Assembly: GCF_000826545.1 (NCBI RefSeq)
Contig: NZ_CDME01000008.1
Coordinates: 930,001 to 994,000, forward strand
Direction of reading: 5' to 3'
Source: Kibdelosporangium sp. MJ126-NF4
GTDB lineage: Bacteria; Actinomycetota; Actinomycetes; Mycobacteriales; Pseudonocardiaceae
Length of the DNA: 64,000 bases
The notes beneath the pieces are model-generated. The model saw only the letters and a program-made list of their open reading frames with translations, made no database searches and was not told the DNA's origin. Positions 25,450 through 34,198 of this stretch are shown here, one piece after another. A program made the translations under genes and the position numbers. Every line of letters starts with the position of its first letter. The first letter of the stretch is position 1.

Positions 25450-27496
25450 CGGCGTCTCCTCGGTCCTCGTGTTCCGGCCGGTTCAGTGGCGGACTGCTCT
25501 CTGTTGTGTGCGGCAGGATCTGGTCCTGGCTGGGGTGGTAGATCTGGACTGTCGGTTGCGCCGGGCTGTGGGTGGGTTGGCGCGGTGGATCGAGTTCCTC
25601 GCCTTTGGCACGGCGGCGAATCTGGTCGTCGTGCTCGGACGGGATGACCAACTCCTCGCCGAGGTCGGGATCGAGTGGATGTGGTGGCCAGTCCGGCGCG
25701 TGCGTGGCGACATGCTCGGTGTGATGCCCTGTGGGAGAGGGGCTTTCGGGCTCGGTCGATGGCAGCCCGACGGTGGTCTGTGGCGTGGAGTTGCCCTGTT
25801 CGGGCATGGGCTGGCTGCTGTCATCGTCAGGCGTGGCAGGGCCTTGATAGAAGACGCGCGGCCCGTGGAAGAAGACTCGTGGACCGATCTCGCCAGCTTG
25901 CCGGGCCGGGCCGTGTGGGCGCACGGTGCGTGTGGGTAGGCGCGTGCTGGTGGCGCGTTGCGGCGTGCCTGCTTCTGGCCGTGAGTGGCGGGGTGGAGTC
26001 TGGGCTGGTGCGGTTTCGGGGCGGCTCCGGCTCCGCGAAGGTGACGTCGAGTGCGTCGATTTCTTGCTGCCGATCGCGTGGAGCAGCCGCTTTTCCCGTT
26101 TGCTCCACCGGCGATGACGCCGCCATGCCCGGAACGCCCATCCAGTGACGGTCGGGCCCGTCGCGGAGTTGAGACCGGCCGCTTGGACGATCCCGCTGAT
26201 CATGCCGGTGATCTGCCGAATCGGACGGATCAGAATCAACGCGATGATGGTGACCACGGCCATGACGACCATCTGCAGAAATGGCGATTTCACGCCGTGC
26301 AGGACAGCTGGGAGCGCCCACAGATAGGCGGTCGACCCCACAGCGAGCAGTACGCAACTGGCGAGCGCCTTGCCCAATCCTCGGGCGATACCTGGTGCGG
26401 CTCGATGGTAAATGATCATCCCCAGTCCCAGAATCGGCGCGCTGAGGATGACCAGGCGCAGGATGAGCATGCCGAGCAGTTGGCCGAGCAGAGCCATGAG
26501 TGGGAAGTAGGCGAAGCACAGTCCGCGGATCATTCCGAGGAATCCCCTGCCGAACCTGGTGGTGTTGCTGCCGGTGAAGTGCCCCTCGGCGTCGGTGTCG
26601 CGCACCTTGTTCGCGACATCCTCGAACGTGGCCTTCTTGCGATCCAGGTCTGCTGGGGTGACGGTTTCGGTGTTGTCGAATTTCGTCCATGCCTGGGCGT
26701 CGATCAAACGAGGTCCTTGTTCGACGGCTGTGGTTGAGGTTGCTGACCCGAATTCGCCTTCCAGCCAGGTGTTTTTGATGACGTTGTCGTAGAGCAGTTC
26801 CGGCATGCCATGGATGGGGTCGTAGCCGCTTGCTGTCAGGACGGCACCTTGGATGTCGCGGATGCCCTCGGTGAGGATCGAGTCGAGAAACGTCGTGTAG
26901 GCCCCGGGCATGAGATAGGACGAGGCGGCGACCCAGAACGCGCACAGAATCCACAGTAGTTTCGTGGCTATGTGCGCAAGTGCGCCCTTCAACGTCTTGA
27001 ACAGAATCCACACAACAGCCAATACGAGGACCAGGGACAGCAACGGGGTGAACGCGTGGTCGTAGATGGATTTCGCGCCCGCACTCAATCCTCTGTCGAG
27101 GCTCGCGAAGATGGTGCCGTCTTCATCGCCGTACAAGAGGAGATACCAGAGTGAGTTGGTGGCGGCGACTATGTTCTTTCCGATATTGAACAGTTGGTTG
27201 CCGACCCAGGTGTCAGTTTTGGCCATCGGGTCGCCGCAGAACAGGGTGATGGAGTCGTAGGTGTAGTTGTTCCAGTGGGTTCCGGCGTAGGCGTACTGGC
27301 TGTACCAGGTGCCGGGGGTGCCGTGTGTGGGGCGGGGTGTGTCGAGGGTGGCGACGAGTCCGGAGGTAGGTCGTTCGGGATTCGGCACGCATCCGGTCGC
27401 GGCATGTGCGGGCGCGGCGAGGAACACCTGCAGGGCCAGGATCCCGATCACGAGCAGCAGGGCCCGGCGACGGCGCGCGGTCGAGGCGGTGGTCAC
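25433..27496 (-). CDS. VirB6/TrbL-like polytopic channel protein
   Basis: A 687-residue protein with a signal peptide (LLLVIGILALQVFLAAPAHAA), an extracytoplasmic loop, and at least six membrane helices between about residues 150 and 440, including LLSLVLVLAVVWILF and LGQLLGMLILRLVILSAPILGLGMII. The C-terminal 220 residues are a hydrophilic, proline-rich cytoplasmic tail. The size, topology and place between VirB4 and the TcpC-like gene suit VirB6. GTG 27496 overlaps the virB4-like stop by 4 bp. Confidence 0.75.
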   Translation of the reverse strand: MTTASTARRRRALLLVIGILALQVFLAAPAHAATGCVPNPERPTSGLVATLDTPRPTHGTPGTWYSQYAYAGTHWNNYTYDSITLFCGDPMAKTDTWVGNQLFNIGKNIVAATNSLWYLLLYGDEDGTIFASLDRGLSAGAKSIYDHAFTPLLSLVLVLAVVWILFKTLKGALAHIATKLLWILCAFWVAASSYLMPGAYTTFLDSILTEGIRDIQGAVLTASGYDPIHGMPELLYDNVIKNTWLEGEFGSATSTTAVEQGPRLIDAQAWTKFDNTETVTPADLDRKKATFEDVANKVRDTDAEGHFTGSNTTRFGRGFLGMIRGLCFAYFPLMALLGQLLGMLILRLVILSAPILGLGMIIYHRAAPGIARGLGKALASCVLLAVGSTAYLWALPAVLHGVKSPFLQMVVMAVVTIIALILIRPIRQITGMISGIVQAAGLNSATGPTVTGWAFRAWRRHRRWSKREKRLLHAIGSKKSTHSTSPSRSRSRPETAPAQTPPRHSRPEAGTPQRATSTRLPTRTVRPHGPARQAGEIGPRVFFHGPRVFYQGPATPDDDSSQPMPEQGNSTPQTTVGLPSTEPESPSPTGHHTEHVATHAPDWPPHPLDPDLGEELVIPSEHDDQIRRRAKGEELDPPRQPTHSPAQPTVQIYHPSQDQILPHTTESSPPLNRPEHEDRGDADADPI

Positions 27497-30204
27497 GGGC
27501 GCACCTGCCTCGTCGCGTCGAAGGCGCCAGACAGCGCTTCGAGGTCTTCGACGTCGAACTCGGCGGAATCCGCCACCTCGCCGAGCGGTACCGAGACCGT
27601 CGCCTCGGTAGGGGCGTCTGCGTGCTGGGGTGGGGTTGGTTGGTGAGGTGTGGTGTCCAGGACCGTCCTGAGTGGTCGCAGGTGTGGGCCGGAGAAGTTG
27701 ACCCGGATGCGTTCCACGCCTCCGGTGCCGTCGGCGAACAGGAACTGCCGCGGCTCGGTGTCGCGCTCGGTGCGACGTGTGGCGCGTCGGCCCAGGCTGG
27801 CGATGACCGGTTCGTAGCCGACCCCGACGGGGACTTTCAGCAGTCGCAGCGCGTCGGCCTGGACCTGGTCGTCATCCAGGCGTCCGACGAACACCGAGTC
27901 CAGGAGCGATACGAATCCCTCGATGCGGAGGAAGTCGGCTGGGACCTGGCTGGATAGCAGGACTCGGACGTTCCACTTGCGAGAGTCGCGGGCGAACCTG
28001 TTCATCAGGACCCGTCCTGTGGGGACCTCGGAGAGGAAGAACGCCTCGTCGATCCACACGCCTTTGCGCAGGTGCTTGGGTCGGTCGTAGACCGACCGCT
28101 GGGTCAGCCACGCAGCGAGGTTGACCAGTTCGATCGCGGTGGCTTCGGCATCGGTCCAGTGCTCGCGGCCGACGCCATCTTTGGGGAGGGTGAGACCGGC
28201 CAGGGTGAGCACGGTGAGCCGATCGTCGCGCTCATGCGCGTACGGGTCGGCGTCACGATCCGGGATCAGCAGGGTGACCCGTTCGCGTATCTCGTCGAGG
28301 AAATCGGCGACCACACCGGCGTGCTCGTGATGTTCGCTTTGGTCCGCGCGGAGCGCGGTGATGACCAGGCCAGGGTGTGCGTGTGGTTGTCCGCCGACCG
28401 CGCGGACGGCGCGTAGCAGCACGATCCGGGTTTCGGCCATGCGTTGGATCTCCCATGGCAGCAGTCCGGTGAGTACGTCCAGCGTGAGGCGGCGCCGGGT
28501 GGCGGCGGCCAGAGCGAGTTCGCGCTCGTAGACGCGTTGCGGATCGGGCTCGTCGCTGTAGTGGTGCAGTTGCGGTTCGGCGACCACGCGGTAGGGGTTG
28601 AGGATGCCGGGCTGGGCGTTGAGCAGGTTGATCGCCCGTGCGTACGGCCGCAGCTCCGGCAGCTCACACAGCCGGGCGAGCGGTCCGGACGGATCAAGCA
28701 GGGTCCAGCACGCACCTGTACGGAGTGTCTTGTAGACGATGCCGCCGCCCAGGAACGATTTCCCGCCGCCCAGTCCGGCGACCACTGCGGTCAGGCCCGA
28801 GGAGTCGCGGATTTCCTGGGCCATCCATGGATCCCAGGCGACCGGCCTGCGGGTGGCGGTGCAGGTCTCACCGATGAGAATCCCGCGTCGGTCGCCGACG
28901 TCCGCGGTCGCGGTCGGGACCGCGGCGGCCAGCCACAGCACGGACCCGCGCCGCTGATGCGCCGAGGTTGCCAGCGGTTCGCCCGGGATGAATTCCCGGG
29001 CGAGCTTGTACTGGGCTTCGGGGTGCTCGATGGTGATTTTGGGCTTGTAGAGATCAGCCAGGCTCTGGGCCAGGCGCAGCGCATCGCGGCGGGTCGGCGC
29101 CGACACGGCGAGCCGCCACCAGGACCGCACACGGGTGCCGATCGCGGTGAATCCGGAGGTGAGCTGGTCATCGATGTCCTGCACCAGTTGGTGCTGGCGG
29201 GCGAGCGACCGCGGCGGCTCCAGGCCGTGTTCGTCGCTGAAGTGGGTCATTTGGGAACGGACCTTGGTGGTCTGCCGCTGCAACTCGCCGCCGACCTCCT
29301 CAGGACGGCGGACGTAGATGCGGGCAGACCACTCCACCGCGGCGGGCAACCGGTCGGCTCGCTGCGCCCACGGCTCGTCGGTCTCCGGGACCTGCAGGCC
29401 GTGCATCGGTCCGATCGACAGCACCGCGACATGCCGTTCGATGCCTGCGGTGGGGCCGGTGCGGCCGATGACCGTGACGGTCGGCGCGTACGGCTCCTGC
29501 ACCAGGTCGGCGACGGCGGTCACGCCCGCGATGTCTTCCGGTTCCCACGCCACGTCCGGTGCCGCCGGGCGCGCGGATGACGCGGGCAGGCCGAGGGCAC
29601 AGGACCGCAGCAGCAGGCTGCGCATCTCGACTGCGGTGACCGGAACACCGTCCAGCCCGGTGCCCGCGACGATGTGGTCCAGCCGGGCAATCTCGTCGTC
29701 CAGGGACGTCAGTTCCCGGTCCGTGACCGACGGCAGAATCCGGTTCAGGACTGGAGCCGCATGGTCGATCGCGCGGGCGACCAGCCTGCGGGTCTGAACC
29801 TCGACGCCGAGGTACACCTCCTTGTCCGCCATCGCTGCGGACAGCAGCTGTTGCTGTTCCCCGATCATGTAGTCGTCAAAGGACAGTCTGTTCGGGACGT
29901 CCGGAGGACGTTGGCGGGCGTTGTTGACGTGTGCGCGGGCCCAGTGCGAGATCGGGTAGGCGCTGGACGTCACGCGCAGGTGTAGCCATCGGCCAGCCAG
30001 TTCGGCGTATTGTCCGGCGATCGCGGCGATCAGGTCGTTGCGGGCCGAGTCCGACCGGAACGACCACCGCTGCGGCGCCAGTCGGTACCAGGTCCAGGTC
30101 TGAGTCCGGGTCCGGACCAGGTGACCGTGCACACTGCGCAGCTCGATGCTCGGTGTGTACGTCGGAATGGTGGACTGTCCGGTCAACCGGTGTGCTTTGG
30201 TCAT
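27493..30204 (-). CDS. VirB4-like conjugation ATPase
   Basis: A 903-residue ATPase that powers assembly or substrate transfer in the secretion channel. Walker A is GLGGGKS at about residue 473 and Walker B WIDEAFFLSE at about 716; the arginine-finger region with RKWNVRVLLSSQVPADFL follows, where VirB4 proteins have a conserved SQ motif. The N-terminal half carries the VirB4-type domain. It is the hallmark gene of the element's T4SS. ATG 30204 overlaps the preceding stop (ATGA), and its own stop overlaps the VirB6-like start. Confidence 0.9.
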   Translation of the reverse strand: MTKAHRLTGQSTIPTYTPSIELRSVHGHLVRTRTQTWTWYRLAPQRWSFRSDSARNDLIAAIAGQYAELAGRWLHLRVTSSAYPISHWARAHVNNARQRPPDVPNRLSFDDYMIGEQQQLLSAAMADKEVYLGVEVQTRRLVARAIDHAAPVLNRILPSVTDRELTSLDDEIARLDHIVAGTGLDGVPVTAVEMRSLLLRSCALGLPASSARPAAPDVAWEPEDIAGVTAVADLVQEPYAPTVTVIGRTGPTAGIERHVAVLSIGPMHGLQVPETDEPWAQRADRLPAAVEWSARIYVRRPEEVGGELQRQTTKVRSQMTHFSDEHGLEPPRSLARQHQLVQDIDDQLTSGFTAIGTRVRSWWRLAVSAPTRRDALRLAQSLADLYKPKITIEHPEAQYKLAREFIPGEPLATSAHQRRGSVLWLAAAVPTATADVGDRRGILIGETCTATRRPVAWDPWMAQEIRDSSGLTAVVAGLGGGKSFLGGGIVYKTLRTGACWTLLDPSGPLARLCELPELRPYARAINLLNAQPGILNPYRVVAEPQLHHYSDEPDPQRVYERELALAAATRRRLTLDVLTGLLPWEIQRMAETRIVLLRAVRAVGGQPHAHPGLVITALRADQSEHHEHAGVVADFLDEIRERVTLLIPDRDADPYAHERDDRLTVLTLAGLTLPKDGVGREHWTDAEATAIELVNLAAWLTQRSVYDRPKHLRKGVWIDEAFFLSEVPTGRVLMNRFARDSRKWNVRVLLSSQVPADFLRIEGFVSLLDSVFVGRLDDDQVQADALRLLKVPVGVGYEPVIASLGRRATRRTERDTEPRQFLFADGTGGVERIRVNFSGPHLRPLRTVLDTTPHQPTPPQHADAPTEATVSVPLGEVADSAEFDVEDLEALSGAFDATRQVRP

Positions 30205-30590
30205 CGCGGTGTCCCCTTGCGTCGTGGTCGCTGTTCGTGGACAGGCACGCGAGTAGTGAGCCCGACGAGACCGCGTTCACCGGCCTCCCGACGGCGCGGT
30301 CCCATCAGCTCGGCACCGAACGCAGCCAGCACACAGCCGAGTGGTCTCTCGAAATCGATGCGGCGACAGATCAGCCGCGTGACCAAGGTCGCCAGCACGA
30401 CCGACCAGGCGATGACCCAGATCGTCAGCGGCAACATCAGCACCAGACGAGCGACCGTGAAGATCGCCAGGAAGGCCGCCATCCACACGCCGTAGGCGAC
30501 GTATCGGGCACGCCACGGCAGAGTCGCTCGTGGTGGCCCCAGCCAGACAGGATTGACTCGGTAGATCTCGTCATCGGGTTCGGCCAACAT
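30201..30590 (-). CDS. PrgI/VirB3-like small membrane protein
   Basis: A 129-residue protein with two adjacent membrane helices at about 30-75 (YVAYGVWMAAFLAIFTVARLV and LTIWVIAWSVVLATLVTRL) and a basic C-terminus, directly before the VirB4 gene, the same place as PrgI in Gram-positive T4SS. A GGGAG lies just before ATG 30590. Assignment rests on topology and synteny. Confidence 0.65.
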   Translation of the reverse strand: MLAEPDDEIYRVNPVWLGPPRATLPWRARYVAYGVWMAAFLAIFTVARLVLMLPLTIWVIAWSVVLATLVTRLICRRIDFERPLGCVLAAFGAELMGPRRREAGERGLVGLTTRVPVHEQRPRRKGTPR

Positions 30591-30601
30591 CCCGGCTCCC
30601 G

Positions 30602-31057
30602 TTACGCCCGGAAGAGGTTGGCCAGCCAGGTGCCGATGTCCTTGCCTGCGCCGGTCACCGCCAGACCGACCACAGCCAGTGCGACCAGCACACCGAGCAG
30701 TCGACGCATCACCTGTGAGTTCTCGCCACGCCCGCCGCCGAGCCAGAGCAGCAGCAACGCCACGATCAGCAGACCGAGTGGGATCATGTTGTCCAGCAGC
30801 CAGGTGCGGAACCCACCGGTCCCCAAGCCTTGTGCCGTGGCGTTTCCAGCGGTGCCGACCAGACCGATCGCTGCGGCGAGGCCTGCCGACGCGACGCGGG
30901 CGGGCCACAGGGACCGGATCGCCGACAGTAGACGGTGGCGCCGATTCATCGGAGCGATCGACGTTTCAGGACCTGCTCCAGGTTCGCACGTTGTGTCTGC
31001 GCAGACCTCTTGGCTTTGGGTGGATGGGACGCTGGGGTGCTGGTCGGTCAGGCGCAT
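30602..31057 (-). CDS. Pilin-like (VirB2/TrbC-type) membrane protein
   Basis: A 151-residue protein. A long hydrophilic N-terminal region precedes a signal-peptide-like helix ending GNATAQG, then two hydrophobic helices (WLLDNMIPLGLLIVALLLLWLGG and LLGVLVALAVVGLAVTGAG), the VirB2 layout. ATG 31057 is chosen for its GGAGGT six bases away; ATG 30949 would give a conventional signal peptide but has no ribosome site. It overlaps the upstream sigma-like gene by 10 bp. Confidence 0.62.
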   Translation of the reverse strand: MRLTDQHPSVPSTQSQEVCADTTCEPGAGPETSIAPMNRRHRLLSAIRSLWPARVASAGLAAAIGLVGTAGNATAQGLGTGGFRTWLLDNMIPLGLLIVALLLLWLGGGRGENSQVMRRLLGVLVALAVVGLAVTGAGKDIGTWLANLFRA

Positions 31058-31968
31058 GGGCGCACCTCCGGTGCGGTGGTTGTGCGCGGGGTTTCCCCGC
31101 ATATCTGAAGACCGCAATCGGGGTCTGTTTTGGACACGGTGGGCGCGGGCTCTTCACCCGATACCGAGTCAGGCGCTGTGACAAGCGGTGACTGCGGGGG
31201 GCGTGTCAAGGCCACGGTGGTCGCCACCCGGGCGGTCATAACGTCAGCAGGATCGGTGTCGGTCATGCCGTCTCGGAGGTAGGCAGCCAGGCGCAGTTCG
31301 GCCCGTCGACGCGCCTTGTAGACGGCCCAGTCGCTACTGTCGTGATCAGCCGCCCATTGCGAGATCGGGACGGATTCCAGCCGGGTCATCCCGATCAGGT
31401 CGGCCTCGGTCGCGGTCAGGACTCCGTCGGCGACCGCGCGGGCGAGCACGATGTCCGGATGTCCCCATGGTGGGTGCGGTGGCTGGGACCAGAACCCGTC
31501 CGCGCTGCGGCTTTTCTCAGCGAGCGCGTCGGTGACGACGGCGTAGCCAGCTCGGTAGGCGGCCCACCACAACCGGGCCAGGATCCGCGGCCGGGAGACA
31601 TCTACCCGTGCCAGCGCGTCGAGGAACCCGCGCAGGATTTCTGCGCGCAGGTCTGCGGGGTCGGCTGGACAGCGGCGAGTCAACCGCCCGGCCACCGACG
31701 TCAACGCGGGCAGGGCCATGCCGACGGCCGCGACCGTCCACGACGCTCGCTCGGCCCGCGAACGCATGACCAGGTACGCCCACACAGCGTCCGACGTAGA
31801 TTGCGGACAATCGCGGACCACGAGTAGATCCCGCACTTCGTCCAGCGCCAAACGGCGATCCGGAAGGCCAGGGAAACACGACCCATTGAGCGAGAGTGGG
31901 TCGGGGCCGGTCACCAGCAGGGCGAAGGTGTCCCGCGCTGTATTCAAAGGGTTAGTGGTGGCTGTCAT
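31048..31968 (-). CDS. Sigma-like DNA-binding protein, first gene of conjugation operon
   Basis: A 306-residue protein with no membrane segment. The middle part contains LARVDVSRPRILARLWWAAYRAGY, and the segment GVLTATEADLIGMTRLESVPISQWAADHDSSDWAVYKARRRAELRLAAYL resembles the helix-turn-helix of sigma-70 region 4. A region 2 signature is not evident, so it may be an anti-promoter or activator protein rather than a true sigma factor. GGAGGT precedes ATG 31968. Being first in the operon and next to the repeat-rich region, it is the natural candidate for its regulator. Confidence 0.6.
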   Translation of the reverse strand: MTATTNPLNTARDTFALLVTGPDPLSLNGSCFPGLPDRRLALDEVRDLLVVRDCPQSTSDAVWAYLVMRSRAERASWTVAAVGMALPALTSVAGRLTRRCPADPADLRAEILRGFLDALARVDVSRPRILARLWWAAYRAGYAVVTDALAEKSRSADGFWSQPPHPPWGHPDIVLARAVADGVLTATEADLIGMTRLESVPISQWAADHDSSDWAVYKARRRAELRLAAYLRDGMTDTDPADVMTARVATTVALTRPPQSPLVTAPDSVSGEEPAPTVSKTDPDCGLQICGETPRTTTAPEVRPCA

Positions 31969-32038
31969 GAGACACCTCCGAGCTGGTCGGGAAAAACAAA
32001 TCAACGACCACACGGAAGCACATCGGCTACTACGGCAT

Positions 32039-32140
32039 CTACTTCGTGACGACTAAAACGGCCCGAAAGCTACTTCGTGCCGACTAATCGGCCGCTGTTG
32101 CTGCTATGGGCCGACTAATTAAGAATCGCGGCCCGACTAG
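32039..32140 (+). repeat. Phased CGACTAA repeats
   Basis: CGACTAA occurs at 32050, 32081 and 32112, exactly 31 bp apart, and as CGACTAG at 32134. The first two lie in longer repeats, CTACTTCGTGACGACTAA and CTACTTCGTGCCGACTAA. Inverted copies, TTAGTCG at 32188 and TTAGTC at 32233, follow. A spacing near three helical turns suggests one face of the DNA bound by a repeated protein. Confidence 0.65.
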
Positions 32141-32354
32141 CCAAAGATCAACAAATTCCCTGTCGGGTCTGTCGTTCAAGATCGGCTTTAGTCGACCGTG
32201 ACCTGCGGTTTGAACGCGTGCGAAGTCGGATCTTAGTCAGTGGGTGTCCGTTGACCGCTGCGTTCGAGACGGTCCTGTTCTGAAGCTCCGTCCTGAGGTT
32301 GTTTCGTTTTGATAACTCAACCTGGCTGGTTGACGTTGGTCGGCGCGACTGACC

Positions 32355-32375
32355 CCTCGGATCCTTGAGGTTTTT
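32355..32375 (+). terminator. Possible leader attenuator
   Basis: CCTCG-loop-TGAGG (one G-T pair) followed directly by TTTTT, about 90 bases before ATG 32463. The stem is short, so efficiency would be low; it could be an attenuator. Confidence 0.3.
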
Positions 32376-32462
32376 ACAGACCTTGTGTCCAAAGTTGGTA
32401 TCGAATCCGGTCTATCAATGTGTCAAGCGCAACGACCCCTTCGTGCAATGGAGGACCGGCTA

Positions 32463-33296
32463 ATGCGAAGCCCAAGTTGCCCCCAGTCAGATGACGAGAA
32501 CTTTCCAGATACCTCGTTGTCTCGGTTGCCTGGCAGCCGTCGTCTCCGAAATCGCAGAAACGCGTACCGCCTCGCAGCGCGGAAGCCACGTTCCACGCGC
32601 TTTAGCTCAGTCTGGCCTTGTGCTCAGGGCGCCCCTTGCACGGGCACCGGGCTGCTCGCGGACTGGCTCCTCACCGCAGTGATCAAGATCGTTACCACCT
32701 ACTCCATGCCCGGCGATCGCGTCCTGCTGCTCGTTCCACCCGCGCCCCGCCGCCCCGGCTTCTACAGCGGACTCGAGGAGGCCGCCTGGCCAGTGGTCCG
32801 CCTCGGCCGCAGCGTCCAGGCCGCGACCGTGGGACCGCCTGGTGACCAATGGCAGTCGGCCGACCGATCCACGTCCGAGCTGCGACCTGCCGACGCGAAG
32901 CCACAGGCCACCAGGACTCCCGACGGACCGTTCGATGTGATCATCACCGCCGCCGAGCCCGACACCCTGGCACGGGTTCGGGTGACCACGTGGGGCCACC
33001 TGCTCACCCCGACCGGCATCCTCGCGATCGTCACACACAGCGACCAAGCCGGGCCTCGGCTCTATGACCCGACCGGTGCCCTGGTACGCGCCGCGCAGCA
33101 CGACGGACTGCGATATCTCGATCACATCGCACTCTTGCAGGTCCCGGTCAAGCACAGTGCGCTTGACGATCCCCACGCAACGCTGACCCTGGCCGCGAAC
33201 ACCGCACGAGGCAGCCGCGTGCACGCGGATCTCCACGTCTTCGGTCGCGGCGCACCTGTTCCTGATGGTCAGGTCAACCAGGGAGACATGGGATGA
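32463..33296 (+). CDS. Methyltransferase-fold protein with degenerate motifs (first of pair)
   Basis: A 277-residue protein. The core resembles a SAM-dependent methyltransferase: PGDRVLLLVPPAPRRPGFY at the place of motif I, FDVIITAAEPDTLARVRVTTWGHLLTPTGILAIVTHSD where DNA methyltransferases have the SPPY catalytic motif followed by an LKPGG strand. Neither the glycine-rich SAM loop nor SPPY is preserved, so catalysis is unlikely. ATG 32463 is preferred since GGAGG at 32451-32455 is eight bases upstream. It overlaps or abuts the next gene by 4 bp. Confidence 0.6.
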   Translation: MRSPSCPQSDDENFPDTSLSRLPGSRRLRNRRNAYRLAARKPRSTRFSSVWPCAQGAPCTGTGLLADWLLTAVIKIVTTYSMPGDRVLLLVPPAPRRPGFYSGLEEAAWPVVRLGRSVQAATVGPPGDQWQSADRSTSELRPADAKPQATRTPDGPFDVIITAAEPDTLARVRVTTWGHLLTPTGILAIVTHSDQAGPRLYDPTGALVRAAQHDGLRYLDHIALLQVPVKHSALDDPHATLTLAANTARGSRVHADLHVFGRGAPVPDGQVNQGDMG

Positions 33297-34198
33297 CTCT
33301 GGGCTTTCCCTGTCCATCAGCGCGGCTGTCGGTCTGGGCGACCGGGCAGCGGGACGGTTCAGCACAACTGCGCGACCACGCCTACGTACCCGGCACCGAG
33401 AAGGACGACGACCGAATCCCACCCGCCGTCGCCGCGCATGCCATCACCCGCTACAGCCAGCCCGGCGGACTCGTAGTCGACCCCGACTGCGGTGCGGGGA
33501 CAGTGCCGACCGAAGCCCTGTACGCCGGACGGCACTCGGTTGGCATGACCGCCGACGATCAGTGGTGGCGTGTCGCCAGGGCCAACCTCACCGCAGCCAA
33601 GTACACCGGAGCCTGGCCTGACGGATCCATCCTGGACTCCAGTCCGCACCGGTCGCTCACCGCGGCCCGCGACGCCGGTCTTGTCCGCCGGGCCGACCTC
33701 GTCCTGACCACGATCCGGACTCCGTCCGTCGGTCCGAGTCCGGACCCGGACCTCTCCCGCGCGGTCGCGGTCCGAGTCCGCCTGTGGGCGGCGTTGCTGC
33801 GGCCTGGCGGCCATGCCGTCATCGCTCTGCGCCCGCACCGATCTCGTGACGGCGCGCTGCTCGATCCGTCCACGGCGATCGTCGACGCCGCGGCGACCGT
33901 CGGGTTGACGCCGATTGACCGCTGCGTCGCGTTGGTCGCCGGGCTGCGCGGCAGCCGCATCGCCCCACGTGCCTCCAGCACGGAACGCCGCACAGCCGAC
34001 CGTGCTCGTGACGCGGGTGCCCCGACCGCGCTGGTCGCTCATCACACCGTCCTGATCCTGCGCGCGCCCGAGGTGCTCGAGCACAGCCGCCCTCGTCGGT
34101 CGGCAGGGTGGATCGCTGTCCGGTCTCGGACTGATCTGCCGGGTCATCCGGTCGAGCTGGACCACGTTCGGCGTCCCTGGGGGAGGGCGGTCGCATGA
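33293..34198 (+). CDS. DNA methyltransferase-fold protein lacking the catalytic SPPY (second of pair)
   Basis: A 301-residue protein more clearly related to beta-class DNA methyltransferases: GGLVVDPDCGAGTVPTEALYAGRHSVGM at about 58-85 matches motif I, with preserved acidic and glycine residues, but LVLTTIRTPSVGPSPDPD at about 136 stands where the catalytic SPPY is expected. LRPGGHAVIALRPHR follows as in the family. It may still bind SAM. ATG 33293 overlaps the first gene and its stop overlaps the recombinase-domain gene, so the three are translated together. Confidence 0.68.
   Translation: MTLGFPCPSARLSVWATGQRDGSAQLRDHAYVPGTEKDDDRIPPAVAAHAITRYSQPGGLVVDPDCGAGTVPTEALYAGRHSVGMTADDQWWRVARANLTAAKYTGAWPDGSILDSSPHRSLTAARDAGLVRRADLVLTTIRTPSVGPSPDPDLSRAVAVRVRLWAALLRPGGHAVIALRPHRSRDGALLDPSTAIVDAAATVGLTPIDRCVALVAGLRGSRIAPRASSTERRTADRARDAGAPTALVAHHTVLILRAPEVLEHSRPRRSAGWIAVRSRTDLPGHPVELDHVRRPWGRAVA

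Larger units (their letters stand above)
31969..32462. promoter_or_regulatory. 494-bp repeat-rich divergent region of the element
   Basis: Noncoding DNA between the minus-strand conjugation operon and the plus-strand recombination operon. It holds a series of CGACTAA heptamers (separate entry), an inverted repeat TCAACC/GGTTGA at 32317-32333 and a weak hairpin plus T-run at 32355-32375. It should contain promoters for both operons and may include an origin of transfer or replication. Confidence 0.55.
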
